64,000 nt of DNA from Yamagishiella unicocca (Eukaryota > Chlorophyta > Chlorophyceae > Chlamydomonadales > Volvocaceae): assembly GCA_003116995.1 (NCBI GenBank), contig BDSL01000040.1, positions 682,001-746,000 of the forward strand, written 5' to 3'. A program made the translations under genes and the position numbers. A model generated the notes under the pieces. The model worked only from the letters and a program-made list of their open reading frames with translations. It had not been told where the DNA came from and ran no database searches. Positions 1 to 11,200 of the stretch are shown here, piece after piece; position 1 is the first letter of the stretch; every line of letters starts with the position of its first letter.

Positions 1-83
1 CCTCCTACTCGCCGCTCCTGCCTGTCCCACCTGCGCTCGCATTGTCTTGCGCTGACATCAGCCCCATAAGGCCCGACCCGCAG

Positions 84-266
84 GTCAACATGAAGCCGGC
101 GACGGCCAAGGTCTCCAGCAGCGAGTTCTGGGGCCCGCCGGCGCCACCGCGTCGGGAAGCACCGCCGTCCCCACTGCGGGAAGAAATTAGGGGTAGAGAA
201 GAAGGGGTAGAGAAGAGGAAACCCGTGAATAACGGGGGGGCTTCACAGCAACTTGGAAGGGCATAG
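84..266 (+). CDS. Possible last exon of a gene that begins left of the window (hypothetical)
   Basis: A good acceptor (CCCGCAG) precedes position 84 and opens a 60-codon frame ending at TAG 264-266. The encoded tail starts VNMKPATAKVSSSEFWGPP, then becomes Pro- and charge-rich. The first third (Lys/Ala/Ser then EFWGPP) reads like real protein; the rest is low in information and could be read-through of an intron. No domain is recognisable, and the rest of the gene is outside the window. A donor-like GGGTAGAG near 190 means the exon may stop earlier. Confidence 0.3.
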   Translation, partial: VNMKPATAKVSSSEFWGPPAPPRREAPPSPLREEIRGREEGVEKRKPVNNGGASQQLGRA

Positions 267-3200
267 GCGTCGGCATAGGATTAGGTGTGGAGGGCATGTC
301 AAACAGGCAGGGACGGGGGCGAGCTGCAAGTAGCAGAGGAATTTCATGAGGGCGGGAATGAGTTACTAACGGGGTGTAGAAAATGGTCCATGGTTCGGCG
401 AAGTATTGCTCTAGGCACGAACCACAACCTGGTACCGGTAACTGGAAACCTCTCGAGTTTCACGGCCGGCGCATACAACAGCAGCATCCATGCAGCTTCC
501 AGCACAGCGCACCACAGCAGGGGAAGAATCAGCAGGGATGGAAGCTGAAACCTTTGCGTGGTCAAACACTGCCGCGAACCATCGCAGACATGCTTACCAA
601 TCCGGAGCTGGCTCCCAAACCACGGTACCATCAGGCTTGTGCATCACCTTCCCGGCGCCCTACGTATGCAGGATTTGTCAAGGAAAGCGTGCGGAGAGGG
701 CAATAGGGGGACGGGGTCGATCAGTGTGGGCAATAGTGACAGCAGGTTGACGCGACTGCCAGGCGCATTTAACTACTAAGGGTGATGTATATGTAGAAAT
801 CGACAAGCCGTCAGGAGCGCAATACGATTTGCACGGATTACGCCCCAATTCTCGACCGGAAGGCGGGAAGTCGGCAATGGCGACATCCAAAGGACGCGCC
901 GAGACCATCCAGGTCGCCCGCATCATAGCATACCTGGTGGTCAATAACAACTGCGTGCCGAGGCTGAACAGCCTCTGGCCTCGACCCGCGGCCTGGAGAG
1001 GCTGGCCCCTCTGCATCTGAGCTGTTAGCGGAACTGGAGACGCTTGACAGGCACTGCGACTGCGACCTGGGTGCCTTGCGGAGGCGTGGCATCCTGCTTT
1101 GGTCCAAAGGCTCACCTGCAAGATTCAACAATCATGCGTCCGCAGGGAACACTTCCGTGGTAGGACACTAGGGTTCTTTAGAGCAGTGCAACAGACGAGA
1201 ACGGCTTTCTCAACCAGTATCATTAACATAACCCTGAATTCATCACATTAAAAAACATAAAAGCATTTACGCAAGGCCAAGCCGCGGCCGGCCTAACGAA
1301 AAGGGGAAGCCCGGGAGGCGACACCGCGGCTCCGTGCTGCTATCCCTTCGCCCATAGTAAGAACGAAGCCATCGATTCGCGCAGGGTTACTCACTGTCGA
1401 CTATGGTGGCGGCAGCCGGCTGTGTGGGAACCTTGGCAGAGCGCATTTTGAGCTGGCGGTTGTATGTATGGGCTTTGGAAGTGACGCAACAAGTGCCAAC
1501 AGATGCGGCTGTGTGTTTGAACGTCTGGTGTATGAAATGTTTAAATTTCTTGGAAGGCTTTTAGCAGAAGAAGGGACGTTTTTTTGGCGCGTCCACGACA
1601 CCCTTAGGACCCCCATTCCAAGGACACTCCCGTTACAAATTCTTTCGCGTGCACAGTTTGTTAACCAGTATACATTTATTGACTTATTATCACCCATTGA
1701 TAAGAAACGAAGCAAGCTGACCGCGTTCACCGTCGGACGCCACGTCGCTAATGCGTCGCCCTCCTCGCGTCCTCCGCCTCGTTCCTTATCTGCAACCCAG
1801 ATATAGTCCGAAGGCCTCTGCGCACCTGCGTTCAAAGCAAATCTTGTAACATGGCAGCCGGGCCTCATCCTCAAACCCGCAACATCCCCCACTCCCCGCC
1901 CATGGGCGAGCCACCGGGGAGAGTTCCTTATACTGCTCAATGTCCCACAGATGCCAGCGCACCTTGATATCATCCCACAGATCTTCCAATACCATACGGA
2001 GGGCCGAAGCAAGTGCGCAGGTGCCGGTACTCCATCCAGGACATACTCGGCTTGCGCGAGAAAGGGGTCCGTTACCTTTGCAGCCCTGTTCAGCTTCTGC
2101 TTCGTTGTTGGGAATGGGTTCGGGAACAGACGCCGCGAGTGACACGGGTACCCGGTGTCGCAACCAGAGCTTCGAAACAATGTCTCTCCCGACGTCCGCA
2201 CGGGAGAGCCAATACCTGCTAGTACCGTGCCCAACGCGTACGGTGACGGCATACTCCCCTCAACCGGGCCTGATCTCTGTCCCAAGTCATTAGCGCACGG
2301 CTTGGCCTGCGCAGGTGGCGACCACACGTGGAGTGGGGCCGTACTGGTGTTCTGGGAACTTGACAGGACAGGACACACGGCTCAGGTCGGCTCGCTCAGC
2401 TCTTCTCCCTGTCAGCTTACACAAGACTCCAAGGCTCCTAATCTTGACCGCACGACGCCGCTCCATCCCACCCACCACCAAAAAAATGAACGCCCGACCA
2501 CGCGCTGCGGTCCATGGCTCCGTACGACACCTTGTACGGCGGAGCCACGGAAGGCGAAAGGCCAGATGTGGCTGCAGGCTGTGACCTGTGTGGCGCGAGT
2601 GCCGGGGCTCGGCCATGGGCCCCTGCCTGCCTACCCATCGCGCCCCTGGAAGCCCCGGGAATTGCACCGACGCTCCGAAACCCCGCCTATAAGGACCCTA
2701 AGTCCGGCCGACACGACTCGGCCTATCCGATAGACTGGCCGTCGCTCATGCCGTGCGCCGCTGTCGTACAGGGCAGCCATACATGCATGGCTTACCTCCG
2801 TCCCGACCCTAAGGGCCTCCCACCTCCCACCTCCTACGACCAAGGCGGCCATTGCATTCGCCCCACCAAGGGACCAGCTGCTACCGCATACGGTGCCGAC
2901 GCCGCCGCGCGCGCCGCCACTCGTCGGGGGAATGGCGGCGAAGCGGTGTGCGATGGGACCACGGGCACGCAACCCAGGGCGGTATGTGTATGTGTGTAGG
3001 GGGTGCCTTTGGAATGGGCAAATGGCCATGGCGGCGGCCCGGGACCAGCAACGGCCCATCAAGCGATGAGCAAGGGGATGAGGACGGCATGACCCTGCCC
3101 ACCCCGCCACCCCCCACCCGCCCCGTCGCGTAAAAACACGGGATCGCCTTCACAACGCCACAATTTCCTGCGTGCCGTTCGTTCCCTATGCAAACGCAAC

Positions 3201-3955
3201 CGAAATGCACAGGCGCAGGCAAGCACATGACGGTTTGCCGAGTCCTGGCTAACTCTCCCCCCTCAAATCTCGTGCACCCGCGCAAGGCCGGCATCGGGGC
3301 GGAACGCAACACAAGCGCTCCGAAACCGGAGCCCCCGCACTGCTCTGAAACCACAGCCAGGGCAACGCTCGAAAACGCATCCAACAGACGCCCCAGTGCT
3401 CTCGCTCGGTGGCGGCGGACGGCCCCTTCGGCAAGCTAAGCAATGCTCCTGTTCACGCTCCCTACTGGAATGCCATACTATCGATGCCTCTACACACAAA
3501 GTGCCATAACTGTCGTCACGGTCTCCCGCATAAGCTCCCTCCCCGCCCTCCCTCAGGGCTCCAGGATACGCCGCGTCGTTTCATTCCCGACCGCGGCAGC
3601 TCCCATCTCAATGCTACGATGTACGGCACGCCAACGCAATCGGAATAACCAGAAACGGTATGTAGACACGAAAACCCTAGATCGTTGTCCCTCTGTGGCC
3701 TGGAGCCTACCCCCCTGCGGTACTGCGACCTACAAAATGAAATGGCGCGCGCAGGCCACGGTAGCACCCTTGCCATCCCACTCCGCACACGCACCACGCG
3801 AATAGCACACCCTTCGCTTCACCAACGCCCGCGCCCGCCCCTCCTGCACCTGCTCGAACTGCTTGCCATCGGCTGCCCCTCCCCGGCCGGCTTTTAATAC
3901 CAGGCCGGACGGCTGTCAGGATGACGAGTGGGGTGCTCCACGTGCGGGGGGTGAG

Positions 3956-4081
3956 CGTACCACAGCCTCGCAGCGTACCACAGCCTCGCAGCGTACCACA
4001 GCCTCGCAGCGTACCACAGCCTCGCAGCGTACCACAGCCTCGCAGCGTACCACAGCCTCGCAGCGTACCACAGCCTCGCAG
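3956..4081. repeat. Perfect 18-bp minisatellite, 7 copies
   Basis: Seven exact head-to-tail copies of CGTACCACAGCCTCGCAG fill 126 bp. The unit length is a multiple of three and has no stop in several frames, so long shadow ORFs cross it on both strands. The identity of all copies suggests recent expansion. Confidence 0.95.
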
Positions 4082-4802
4082 ACCTTGGGAGCACGTGGAC
4101 GGGCCTATCCACTTGCGCAACCGGGATCAAGATCAAGATTGATTACGTCAGTAATCGCAACCGAGAAAACATGAGCAACCGGGAATAAGATCAAGATCAA
4201 ATCACGTCAGTAATCACGACCTAGAAAGCATTGCAAGATGTTCACGTGTGCCCATTCCGCCAACCAACAGCGGTAACGTCAACAGCGCCGCACATGGCCG
4301 TCTGCATCGCCCTGCTGGTTTGCCCAACCGGTTTGCCACCGCGCGAAGCAGCCGGCGCTGCGCCTTAACGTGGGACCTCCCGGAGTCCCGGTGCTCCTCT
4401 CCCACGGTTCTTCTCGGCGTACACGGGTCTTCCTTGCAACCCGACCGATGCACCCAGCGCTGAGGAACGAGATGCGTTGGGAGTACGCGACAGGACAGGG
4501 GGCCCAGCACCGGGGGCTCAGCACAGCAGGCACGGTCACGCACTCTTCCGGCGCGCGCAAGCGCGGGACGACGATGAGCCGAGGGGCCTTGCGGCCAACC
4601 ACCCGGACCTCGTGTCGTACGGTACGACGCCCTCCTCGCGGAGGCGGCACGCGGATGGATCCTCAGGAATCTCCCAAGCGCCCACAACTCTTCTACGCCA
4701 CAGCATGACTCCCAACACACGAGAAACGGCAGCCAGCCAATCTAACCGCACCGCGCTTATTACGTATTGGCTCGGATCACTTGCTCCCTCATCCCCAACA
4801 CC

Positions 4803-4807
4803 TTACA
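4803..4807 (-). terminator. Candidate polyadenylation signal of the NEK gene
   Basis: TTACA on the + strand is TGTAA on the gene strand, the signal used in Chlamydomonas-type algae. It is the first such motif after the NEK stop, about 400 nt downstream. A 5-mer occurs often by chance, so this is only a candidate. Confidence 0.35.
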
Positions 4808-5207
4808 GCCGCGCTGGCTACAGATCGTTTGAAGTGCCACCCGAAGTCCGCATCATCCTGACATACAGGTAGCAAGCAACACAGGCGGCAGGCGCCGGGA
4901 TTTGAGTTCCGCCTAAGGCGGGCCCTGAGCCGCCGACAGCTGGAGCCGCTGGCAAGATCCTCATCGGCAACTGGAGTGCTCGTGCGCGTCTCCCCGACCG
5001 CACCCACTCCATCCCCCAACTAACCAACCGACTAACCACAACTAACCTCCCCAAGACAGCGTGCCGCATCCTACACACCGGTATCACAGCCCTAAATCGC
5101 ACACGCCGCACTCTACATCGCCGCCGCGCCGCGTCGCACGCGGCAGCAGCAGCCGTATATTTTATGCCATAAACAGATCGTCGTACGATCATGTTGCCGT
5201 ATCCACG

Positions 5208-8200
5208 TCAGCAGTGCAGCAGCGCCATCTCCTCGATCAGCGGCCCCAGCTCCTCCCGCAGCCGCTCGCCCTCCGGCTCCGCCTCCAGGAGGCGGTCCAG
5301 TTGCCGCCGCAGCTGCGACTCCGCGGTCTCTACGTCGCCACCGGCGCGGCTGTGCTTCTGGGCGGCGGTGACGGCCTAGCGGGAAGGGCGGGCACGTTGT
5401 GTGAGTTAAGGGGTGGCAGCTGCGCTTGAAACCACGCACTCGGCAGGGCGGGAGGAGGGGGAGCAGGAGGCGGGAGGGAGGGGGAGGAGGGGGAGAAGGC
5501 CAGGCGAGGCGGCAGCGGTCGCGACAGGTTGGGTTGGAGGCGCGTAGCGGAATGGTGCAGCAGGAGGTGCGCGGCTGGTTGGCGGTTGGTGGTTGCGGGT
5601 TGTGCACTGGGGTGGTTGCGATCGGGGCGCGGCTGCCGTCGGGCTGGAGCGGCGCCAGCCGGCCCTCTGGCCCCTGCCAGCCACGCGGAGCAATGCCCCG
5701 AATCCAAAACCCTAACTCCCCGCCTCGCGCTTCCCTGCTCAGGCCCTCTCCCCGTGGCCCCCTTCCGGTGACCTCCTCCAAACCCTGGACCCTCCAACCA
5801 ACCTCCCCCCGCGCCCCGGCCGCACCTGCATGACCTGCGCCATCAGTGGCCCTCCCAGCCGCTCGCCGCAGTACTGCTCCAGGTTGGCCCGGCGGTTGGA
5901 AAACGACTGGGCGTGCAGAGAGATCTGGAGCAACAAACATGAACAAAGGGCCGGTGGGGTTACCGAAAAGGACCGGTTAGGTTACTCGACATGGGACGTG
6001 TAGCTGGGGCCGGTGGGGGGGGGGGCGGAGAGCGCCGGTGGGGGGGAGAAACTCATCAGGCAGCCCTTGTCCCTCGCCCTATCCCACACAAGCATTTGCA
6101 CGGGGGGGGAGGAGCATTTGCACGGGGGGCCTTACGTGGGACAACGACACGAACCCCTCGTCCGGCACCTCGTAGTGGGCGGCCCGCATGGGCGCCGCCG
6201 GGCTGGGCGTGTGGGGCTCCGGCGTGGGCGGCCCCCCCTGGAGCGACTGTGGGCTCTGGGCCGCACTCCATTGGGATTGCCGGTGGGCCGAGGAGGTTCT
6301 CCGGGGGTGGATGGGCGGCAAGGACACGTCGGCGCTGCTGAGTTCGAGGGGGCGGGAAGGGTTTTAGGGTTTTAGGGTTTCGGGCTTTCTTGGAGTTTTT
6401 GGTGTTTGGGGTTAGCAGAGAATTTAGGCGTTGCGCATGGGCGTTGGTGATGGTGAGAGGGGGCGGGGGTAGCGACCGCCGCCGGGCTCTAGGAGGGCCT
6501 TACGGCGCCTTGCCGCCATAAGGGGTGTCCCCCATGTCTGACACCCGCGCGCAGGAGGACGGAAGGCATGATGACGCCAAGGGGCCGTCGAGCCGTGTGG
6601 GTTCCTCAGCCTCTGCCCCGCCCTGGATGAACGCACCTCCTACCCCCAGGCCCGCCGCCGCCTAGCACCCTCCCCCCCGGTCTCATACAAATGTTTCTTT
6701 CAGACACGGGTTTTCCTTGCTACCCCCGGTCTCATACCCGCCCCCGCGGTCCCTCCCCGGTTTCATCGTTACTCCCGTCCATTCCCGCTCAGACCGCCCC
6801 TCCCTCGTCGCCAGCGCTCGCGCGCATAAGCCCCACCTGGGCGGCTCCTTGTGTGCAGCTTGTCCGAACCCAAAGCCCCCCTGTGGCAGACCCGCAGGCT
6901 CCTTGGGCCCTGTGTGCCCAAAACCAAAGCCCCCCTGCGGCAGACCCGCGGACAGCCAGGCCTCGTCGATGCCCCCCGCGTCACCTCCGCCGGCGGGTTT
7001 CGACCCGGCGGGGGTGCTGTCCGCTGCCGCCTTGCCTGCGGGGGGGGGGGGGATACCGGTAAACTAACATCAAGAAGGGGCACAACTGCTCGTGGCATTA
7101 CTGTGGGGTTGGGGGAAACCCTAAAACCCTGGGATCCATCCCTAATACTCGCAACCCAGCCCTCAAGTAACACAGCCCTGTCGTGGTCTGCTAGGACCCC
7201 CTACCGACGCTCCCGACTCACGGGCAATTTCAAGCGTCTTGATGAGGGTCCGGTCCAGCGCCTTCATGTCCTCAGCGGCCTCCGGGGCGGCGGCGGAGGC
7301 GGCGGCGGCGGCGGGGCCGGCGGCAGCGGCCTTCGCAGCCGCGGTTACGGCGACGGGGGCGACGGGGGCGGCGAGGGGTCCGACCTCGTCTCCGCACTGG
7401 CTGGTCCGAATGGCCATCATCTGAATTGGCGGGGGGTGGGGGCGAAAACGCGTGGGGGCGTCAAAACATCAACAAATTAAAAAAGGACCGCGTGGGGTTA
7501 GGGCAGAGCACGAGACCGGTCGAGAAGACTTGTGCCAAACAGATGCGGCCGACAGAGGCGCATCGGCCACGCGCGAGACCAGACAGGCAAAGTAACACCC
7601 GGCGTGCGACAGCTCGGGCGCTGCTGCTGCTCCAGCGCGCAACCCCCAAAGCCTATGCACCAGCTACACTTCCCATGTCGAGTAACCCGTTCTTTTCTGT
7701 AGGAACCCCCCCACACACAACTCCCCTTACTGGCCTTACTGGCCCCAACCTGCCATCTTCCCCCCCTCGAAACACCGGTTTTCCCTACACGGCCCCCGGC
7801 CTCCCCGACCGCCCCATCTGTTTTGCAATCTCCCCGCCCTACCGCCCACACCCTCATGTGGTGGGCACGGGTTTCCTCACTGCCCCCCCCCTGTCTCGCG
7901 GGGCCCCCAGCATGCAATCAAAACAAACGTCTGTTCTAAACGGTGCTTTGTCGCATCCACGGGTCTTCCTCAAATCCCCCCTGTCGTGGATTTCTTGTAT
8001 ACCCCCTGACCTGGTGCGCCAGCATGTGCAGCTCGGCGTAGTGCTGCGGGGGGTGCAGCGCACCGCCTGGGGACAGCGGCATGGCGAAGGGGGTTTAGGG
8101 TTTCAGGGTTGAGGGGACGGAGTGTCGGGCAGTGGGGTGGCGGCGCGACCAGCTCCAGGGAGGGAAGAGGGCAGGAGGGGTCAAGTCAGACGCCGTCGCC

Positions 8201-11200
8201 GCCACCTACTACCTCTTTGAAGGGCCCATCGCCCATCAAAAGCGTCGACAGGAGGGGCTCCAACAGCACGGTGGCAACGTACTCTTCCCCAGCCAGTGCA
8301 CCGACCCATGGGTCGCCTGGCCACTCACCCATGAACGGCGTCGCTAGGCCGTACGGCGTACGCGCGGGGGGCACTTTACTGCCAGGCAGCGGCGGCAGCT
8401 TCACCACCTGGCCGACCGGGGTCCGGGGGCTGGGGGCGGGGTCGGGCGTTGGGGGTGCAGGCGCCGGTGGTTCCGGAGCGAAGGAGGGTTCCACCGGGTA
8501 ATACGCATCGGGCTCGGCGGCGGCGCCGCTGTTGGAGGTGCGGTTGGAGGGGGGCGCAGTGCCGGGCCGGGAGAGCCGCCCGCCACCCATGTTTATCCCT
8601 GCCGCCTCGAGCGCTTCGCTCATCTTGGGCGCCGAATGGAGAGGCCGGGGAGCGGGCAGGGTGGGGGGGGAGAAATGGTGGTGAAGTACCGGCAGAGGAG
8701 GAGAGGCATTGCTATTGTTGGAGGAGGGAGGCGGGCGTGCTGGAGATGGACGGGTGTTTTCCCGCGGTACTTCGGCTAACGCTGCGCAGTACTTCGACTG
8801 GCGAATTGGTATATCGTTGGTACCTGCGCCGTTGCCCGCAGTGCCTCGGAGCGAAACACACCGCACCGCAGTGGAGCAGGCCCCCACCAGCCTGACCAGC
8901 ATAACCGCCGGAAGCCAGCGTAATTACCGTTACCTCAGGTTTCCCAACCCATCACATCACTGCAACAGCTCCTACTACATCATGCATCCAGCACGTGCGT
9001 CCAGTCAACATAGCAGTTCAGCTGACCCTATGTCGGGCCTCCGGGGTTACCGGGTTTGCCCTACTCCCCACTCCAACCGTTCACCCCACCTACTTGCACC
9101 ATCGCCGCCAGCGGCAGCTTCATGCGCCAAGTGGCCCAGCCGCCTGGCCCCTCCGCAGTCAGCGACTCCAGGTACGACTGAACGGTACGGCAGTCGCGAA
9201 CGGTCGTACAGCGCAAGTTTTCAGCAGCAGGCGAGGAAGGGTTTGGGTTGCGGGACTCGAAACGCACGTCGCTGCTGCTGTTGCGCCGACGGAAATGGAT
9301 GTCGTTCCCCGCCCGGTCCCCAGCCCCACCCCAACCCCCCAGCTACGGTAGTAGGAATCCTCCTCAAGTTTTGGTCCACGTTTCCTCACCTCACCAACCG
9401 GGTCTCCTCGCTACCCCCTCACCCCCGCCCGAACCAAGGTCGGTCTCCAGCATGCCAATTCCAAACGAGTGTCCCAAGCTAGTCGGCTTTCCTCATCACT
9501 AACTCGCCGACCCACGGGTCTCCGTTCAACCCACCTGCACGTGCGGCACCACCGGCGCCACCGTGAGCAGCTGGTTGGCGTCAGGCCGCGTCTTGACATC
9601 CTTGCACAGCATGGAGGTCACCACGGCCCTCAGCGGCGAGGTGTAGGTGTCAGGCAGAGGGTCGTACTGCCCGCGGATCACCTAGGGGGGAGGGGGAGGG
9701 GAGGGAGGTTCGAGGAAGACCTTTGGATGCCAGGAAAAACCGTTTAGGACAGACATTTTGAGATGAGGGAGGGAGGAGGCAGGAGGCGGGGCCAGGGGCG
9801 TTGCTGCGGGGGGCGGCATAAAAGCCGTTGACGCGAAACCGTTGGTGCTGCGGGAGGAGGGGGGGGAGGTCGTTGCCACCATGCCAGGATAAGAAGGCAA
9901 CACGTGCGTCACACCCATCGTACGAACAAACTTCACAAGCCGCATTTTCCGTCCTTGCTGCTGAACCCCTGGAAACCCCCGAATGCTGCCGAGCCCCTAG
10001 AACCCAAAACCCTAGAACCCCTACCTCTCCCCCTCGCGGCAATTCGCTCTTTCCTTTCCTGTCTCGCCCCCCCCCCACCACCACACAAAAGCCCGCGGTT
10101 TTTCTTCCATACACGTTGTTTCCTTGCCACTCCCAAACCGCGCACCCGCAGCACCACCCTCGACAAGTTGTCCGCCGCAAAGGCCGCCTTGCCCGTCATC
10201 ATCTCGTACATCACGCAGCCCAGGGCCCACACGTCGCTCTTGAAGCTGTACGGCTGCTCCTCGTAAATCTCGGGAGCCCTGCCGTACAAATCCGGTGGGG
10301 GAGGGCCAGCACGCCGGCCGTCGGTGCGGTGGGGCACAGGATCCGTCGAAAGGCAGGCAACCAACGTAGCAATCTCCCTGACACCTCGTCCTCCTCCTCC
10401 TCCTCCCCGCAGTTCCCTCTCCCGGGGTACATCTCCCCCCCCGGTGGCCCCGCCGTGCGCGGCGCCTCCCTGTGTCGCTTCCCCTTCCAGCGGCGTGGAT
10501 CAGTGCGCCGCTTCCGCTTCCTCAGTCCTTGCCGCTGCTACTGCTGCTGCCGCTGCCGCGCCTTGGCGGGCTTCCCTTTCCCCTCCAGCGCGGACAGCCC
10601 GCCCGTCCCCGCCTAAACCCTGTCCAGCTCTGCCGCCCGTCCCCGCCTAAACCCTGTCCAGCGCTGCCGCCCGTCCCCGCCTAAACCCTCTCCAGCTCTG
10701 CCGTTGGGTACACACACCCCTTCCCCGCCGCAAACAACTTCCGCGAGGCGACTGCGACCTTCCGACTCGCAGCTCCCCCCCAGAGGTTCCCTGGCCACCC
10801 TCTCCCACTACACCAGTTCCACGACCGCAGTCCCCAACGTTTCCTAACCGTTCCTATTTCTTGCAGTTCCCAAACAGGATACCAAACCGTTTCTATTCCT
10901 CGGAGCTGACCCTGTGGGTTTCCTCCCCCGCCACTCCGGACACGCACACGCGCCCCTCCTAGCGATGCACTCTCTACGACGCGGCACCCCGCCTAGCCAT
11001 CGCCCGCCCATGCGCCGCTGCTCCTGCTTCCTCCAAAATAAACCCCACACGCGCCCCGCTTCGGTAATTCAGCAAATTGTCACCCATGCCTCCTCAAGCC
11101 CTTCCCGATGCGCCCGGAAAGGGCGCTATTTGTTTTCCTACTGATCCCCAAGTGGCAATTTCGGGCGCCCCTCCCGCCGCTCTTCCCCCCTCGCCCTCTG

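Larger units (their letters stand above)
267..5207. other. Long intergenic stretch between the left-edge exon and the NEK kinase
   Basis: About 4.9 kb without a convincing gene on either strand. Open frames are short and mutually overlapping, with no recognisable protein and no exon chain that keeps phase. It holds one perfect 18-bp minisatellite (3956-4081), a short GTCGTAC inverted repeat (4614-4628), and the probable 3' UTR of the NEK gene at its right end. Confidence 0.5.

Noticed and set aside
3956..4081. CRISPR-like regular repeats (also 22740, 29058, 53776)
   Set aside because: Units abut without unique spacers; these are minisatellites in a eukaryotic nuclear genome.
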